In this document: one piece after another, positions 5,433-7,451 of the stretch
Numbering within the stretch: the first letter of the stretch is position 1
How the letters are laid out: every line of letters starts with the position of its first letter
Source: Qingrenia yutianensis
GTDB taxonomy: Bacteria > Bacillota > Clostridia > UMGS1810
DNA length: 7,451 bases
NCBI RefSeq assembly: GCF_014385105.1
Contig: NZ_JACRTE010000031.1
Location: 1-7,451 of the forward strand
Direction: 5' to 3'
The notes under the pieces: model-generated
Told to the model about the DNA's origin: nothing
Databases searched by the model: none
The model's input: the letters and a program-made list of their open reading frames with translations, nothing else
Made by a program: the position numbers and the translations under genes

Positions 5433-7295
5433 TTAATAACAATTCGGTCTTGCTGCAAAACCGAAGCTACTGTTTGTTGTGATAACGACATTATTCCTGC
5501 CGCTCGAACAATGGATAACAAGAATGTTTCCGTCAGCGTCCTTTCCGGCAATGATTCCGATATGCGATAAATCACTGTAAAAGGCTAAATCTCCGGCTTG
5601 AGCGTTACTCCAAGATATTCGGCTGCACTTTGCGATTTGTCCTTGCGTTCCGTGTCCGATTTGCGAAGCATTAAATCCCGAATTGATAAAACTCCAAGTA
5701 ACAAACCCCGAACAGTCAAGTCCGAAAGGTCTTTTTGTCCCGGTTGTTTTGCTACCTTCTGCCGATACTGTTTTCAGCTTACCCCATTCTGAGTCCCAGC
5801 CGATAGCGGAGGATTTACCGCCCCAAAAGTAATTTACCTTGCCTACAAGCGAGCAGGCAGCTTTTATAACTTTCTTTCGTTCTGTGGACAGAGTATCGGG
5901 CAAATTTTTCAAAATATCCTGTGCGGTTGCGTCTGATACCGCAAGCGACTGCGTTGCAGAAATCAACACCTCATCTTGTTCCAAAAGCGTATTTAACGCT
6001 TCCTGCTGCTTGCGTGTAAAATGATATTTTTCTATCATTTCCTCTTTTGTTTTCGCCGTAATTGTAATATACACGACCTTTTCATTGGTATCACCGTTTG
6101 CAACCGTTTCCGTCCGAGAGGTTATCTCGTGCATATCCCAAAATACATCTTTGAGCTTTTGTTTTTTATCCTCTGTGATGACAACAACATCTTCGACCGT
6201 ATTATCTTCCACACCCGCTACCTTTGTTGCAAATATGGCGAGTACCAAGTCCCAATTTGCCTGTTCGCCGATAATTTCGCTGCGGTCGGCGGCTGCGGCA
6301 TTTTCTATATCATCGAGCTTGTTTGAAAGTTCCATATTACATTCTGCAACGATAGCTGAAATGGGAATACTGTCATTATCCGCTGCTTCATCTGAAATAA
6401 ATATACCGAAAGGACTTGCGGCTATCGCCGCAACCACGATTACAACAATTAGAGCGACCAACAATACCGCCCAACCGCCGAGTGCGGCAAGTGCTGAAAT
6501 AACGGCTTTGGTTGCTGCTACTACCATTTGAGCGACTTTAACTGTAATTTTAACAGCCGCTTTTGCGGTTGCCTTTGCAACCTGTGACGCCTTTTGAGCC
6601 GCTTGCTTTGCCTGTTTTGCGGCTTGTTTAGCCGCTTTTTTCGTGATTTCTTTCTGCGTCTTTACCGCCCGTTTTGCCGTTTTAACGGTCTTTTTCTTTG
6701 CAGCTTTGCCGACATAGGAATTGCCTGTTTTTACGGCTTTATTTGTGCCTTTCAAAAAGCTGTCTTTTGTCTTAAACGCCTTTTTTGTCCCGGTCGATAC
6801 ATTTCGGGTAACGGTATGAGTATTTTGCTTCGGCATTATTTTTGCTTTCTCCGGTGTTCTTATGAGGTCGGATGGAGCTTTGCCGTGCGAGCGTATGTAG
6901 CTTTCCTTTGTTTTCGGCATAGATTTTGAGGAAAAAGCGGTGTTAGATATGCTTCGTTGTGTTTCAGATGCTGAAATTTCTGTTTTCGGCAAGTTTTCGT
7001 TATGTATAGGCATATCCGAAGTATGATTTTGCCGAGCTGTCTTTTCAGCTTCAGCTTTTGTTTTCAGTTTCTCCGAAACATATTTTTTTCGTGCGTCCTT
7101 TATGGATTGCTCTTTGGTTTTTGAAGTGGGAGCAGAGGAAACTGCGGTATTTTCTCTTGTTTTCGGTGCAATTTCGGTCGCTTTTTGCTTGATACCGCCC
7201 TTAACTTTGGCGTTTTTATGCTGTTTTATGTAATTAGCCTTTGTTTTAACAGTTTCTGTCGCTTTCTCCGACATATCCGCTTTCTGCGATTTCAT
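5433..7295 (-). CDS. C40 (NlpC/P60) peptidase of a conjugative element, N-terminus probably incomplete
   Basis: Residues 1-255 are highly basic and repetitive. A KTKxxYIK-type motif recurs at about 17, 59, 128 and 175, and is followed by Lys/Ala-rich coiled-coil-like sequence. One transmembrane segment (about 273-297, GGWAVLLVALIVVIVVAAIA) precedes a linker. The C-terminal NlpC/P60 domain (about 470-620) has YFWGG, catalytic Cys528 (LDCSGF), His578 (SHIGIIAG) and His595. Such membrane-anchored muramyl-peptide hydrolases occur in type IV secretion modules of Clostridial conjugative elements, where they open the wall for DNA transfer. The ATG at 7295 has only a weak site. The frame stays open upstream to a TGA at 7425-7427 and still codes plausibly (TPAAQVKTKEAY, another repeat) before it meets unrelated DNA. 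The real start is therefore probably lost. Higher G+C than its neighbours suggests transfer. No partner transfer genes are in the window. Confidence 0.88.
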   Translation of the reverse strand: MKSQKADMSEKATETVKTKANYIKQHKNAKVKGGIKQKATEIAPKTRENTAVSSAPTSKTKEQSIKDARKKYVSEKLKTKAEAEKTARQNHTSDMPIHNENLPKTEISASETQRSISNTAFSSKSMPKTKESYIRSHGKAPSDLIRTPEKAKIMPKQNTHTVTRNVSTGTKKAFKTKDSFLKGTNKAVKTGNSYVGKAAKKKTVKTAKRAVKTQKEITKKAAKQAAKQAKQAAQKASQVAKATAKAAVKITVKVAQMVVAATKAVISALAALGGWAVLLVALIVVIVVAAIAASPFGIFISDEAADNDSIPISAIVAECNMELSNKLDDIENAAAADRSEIIGEQANWDLVLAIFATKVAGVEDNTVEDVVVITEDKKQKLKDVFWDMHEITSRTETVANGDTNEKVVYITITAKTKEEMIEKYHFTRKQQEALNTLLEQDEVLISATQSLAVSDATAQDILKNLPDTLSTERKKVIKAACSLVGKVNYFWGGKSSAIGWDSEWGKLKTVSAEGSKTTGTKRPFGLDCSGFVTWSFINSGFNASQIGHGTQGQIAKCSRISWSNAQAGDLAFYSDLSHIGIIAGKDADGNILVIHCSSGRNNVVITTNSSFGFAARPNCY

Positions 7296-7350
7296 ATATG
7301 CTTCTTTGGTCTTAACCTGTGCGGCAGGGGTGTTTGCCGTCTTCCCAGAT
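7296..7350 (-). other. In-frame 5' extension of the C40 gene and probable junction
   Basis: On the minus strand codons 7350-7296 continue the C40 frame with IKSGKTANTPAAQ and then VKTKEAY, including a further copy of the N-terminal KTK motif. There is no ATG, GTG or TTG. Beyond about 7350 the sequence becomes AT-rich and holds a plus-strand promoter. This looks like the boundary at which the 5' end of the C40 gene was replaced by another gene. Confidence 0.5.
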
Positions 7351-7379
7351 TTGATGGACAGAAAAAAGTGTGATATAAT
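7351..7379 (+). promoter_or_regulatory. Strong sigma-A promoter with extended -10
   Basis: TTGATG (7351-7356), a 17-bp spacer and a perfect TATAAT (7374-7379), preceded by TGA (TGn, an extended -10), form the best promoter in the window. It serves the gene starting at 7422 and is divergent from the C40 gene. Confidence 0.8.
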
Positions 7380-7421
7380 GAAATGGACGCAAACAAATTC
7401 AAAATCACAGGAGGAATTTTT

Positions 7422-7451
7422 ATGTCAATCAAAAAAGGAACAATGCCACCT
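7422..7451 (+). CDS. Start of an unidentified gene, cut by the window edge
   Basis: AGGAGG (7409-7414) lies 7 nt before ATG 7422, which opens MSIKKGTMPP up to the last base. Promoter, leader of about 36 nt and ribosome binding site are all near-ideal, so expression is probably strong. Ten residues are not enough to name it. A second frame from ATG 7379 (MKWTQTNSKS...) overlaps it, but the transcription start would lie inside that frame and it has no binding site. Confidence 0.7.
   Translation, partial: MSIKKGTMPP

Noticed and set aside
6085..6531. 148-aa plus-strand reading frame inside the C40 gene
   Set aside because: It is antisense to well-supported coding sequence, has a Ser/Thr/Ala-rich composition typical of a shadow frame, and has no ribosome binding site. 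The same applies to the other opposite-strand frames within 5433-7295.
1..7451. CRISPR arrays, tRNA or rRNA genes, riboswitches
   Set aside because: No regularly spaced direct repeats, cloverleaf with a T-loop motif, or conserved aptamer sequence was found by reading both strands.

Overview
The window looks like low-GC Firmicute DNA, most likely from a gut-type member of the Clostridia. The basis is AT-rich sequence, AGGAGG-type ribosome binding sites, sigma-A promoters with near-consensus -10 boxes, S-layer homology (SLH) domains, an ECF sigma/anti-sigma pair and a conjugative-element C40 peptidase. The left two thirds (about 1-5400) is strongly AT-rich. The right third (about 5433-7350) is visibly richer in G+C and looks like a piece of an integrative conjugative element.

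Layout. 31-927 (+) is a secreted-looking protein that lacks any export signal, so it is probably a C-terminal remnant. It converges on a three-gene minus-strand operon across a shared bidirectional terminator (963-1014). The operon is an ECF sigma factor (3639-3037), then a single-pass anti-sigma-like protein that overlaps it by ATGA (3040-2249), then an exported three-SLH-domain protein (2230-1025). Upstream of the sigma gene, 3882-3676 holds a previously hidden pseudogene. It is a small excisionase/MerR-like helix-turn-helix protein with one internal TGA and a broken start, and it still has a good promoter that may now feed the sigma operon. Next come an unrecognised 161-aa protein (4452-3967) with an AbrB-like C-terminal strand pattern, and a 240-bp gap. 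A small serine recombinase (5295-4693) and a C40/NlpC-P60 peptidase (7295-5433) follow. At the right edge, a strong plus-strand promoter and AGGAGG site start a gene of which only ten codons are visible.

The most interesting part is the gap 4453-4692. Two 26-bp sites (4504-4529 and 4662-4687) share an exact 19-bp core in inverted orientation. They have the CAAAA-8-TTTTG geometry of Hin/Gin-type crossover sites, sit beside a serine recombinase gene, and enclose a good promoter (TTGACT-17-TACAAT). At present that promoter fires away from the 161-aa gene into a perfect terminator hairpin. Inversion between the sites would turn it toward the 161-aa gene. It would also dismantle the terminator, because one stem arm lies inside the segment and the other outside. 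This is a plausible, unproven phase-variation switch. The main alternatives are resolvase or regulator binding sites, or a plain bidirectional terminator with a related repeat nearby.

No tRNA, rRNA, CRISPR array or complete insertion sequence was seen.
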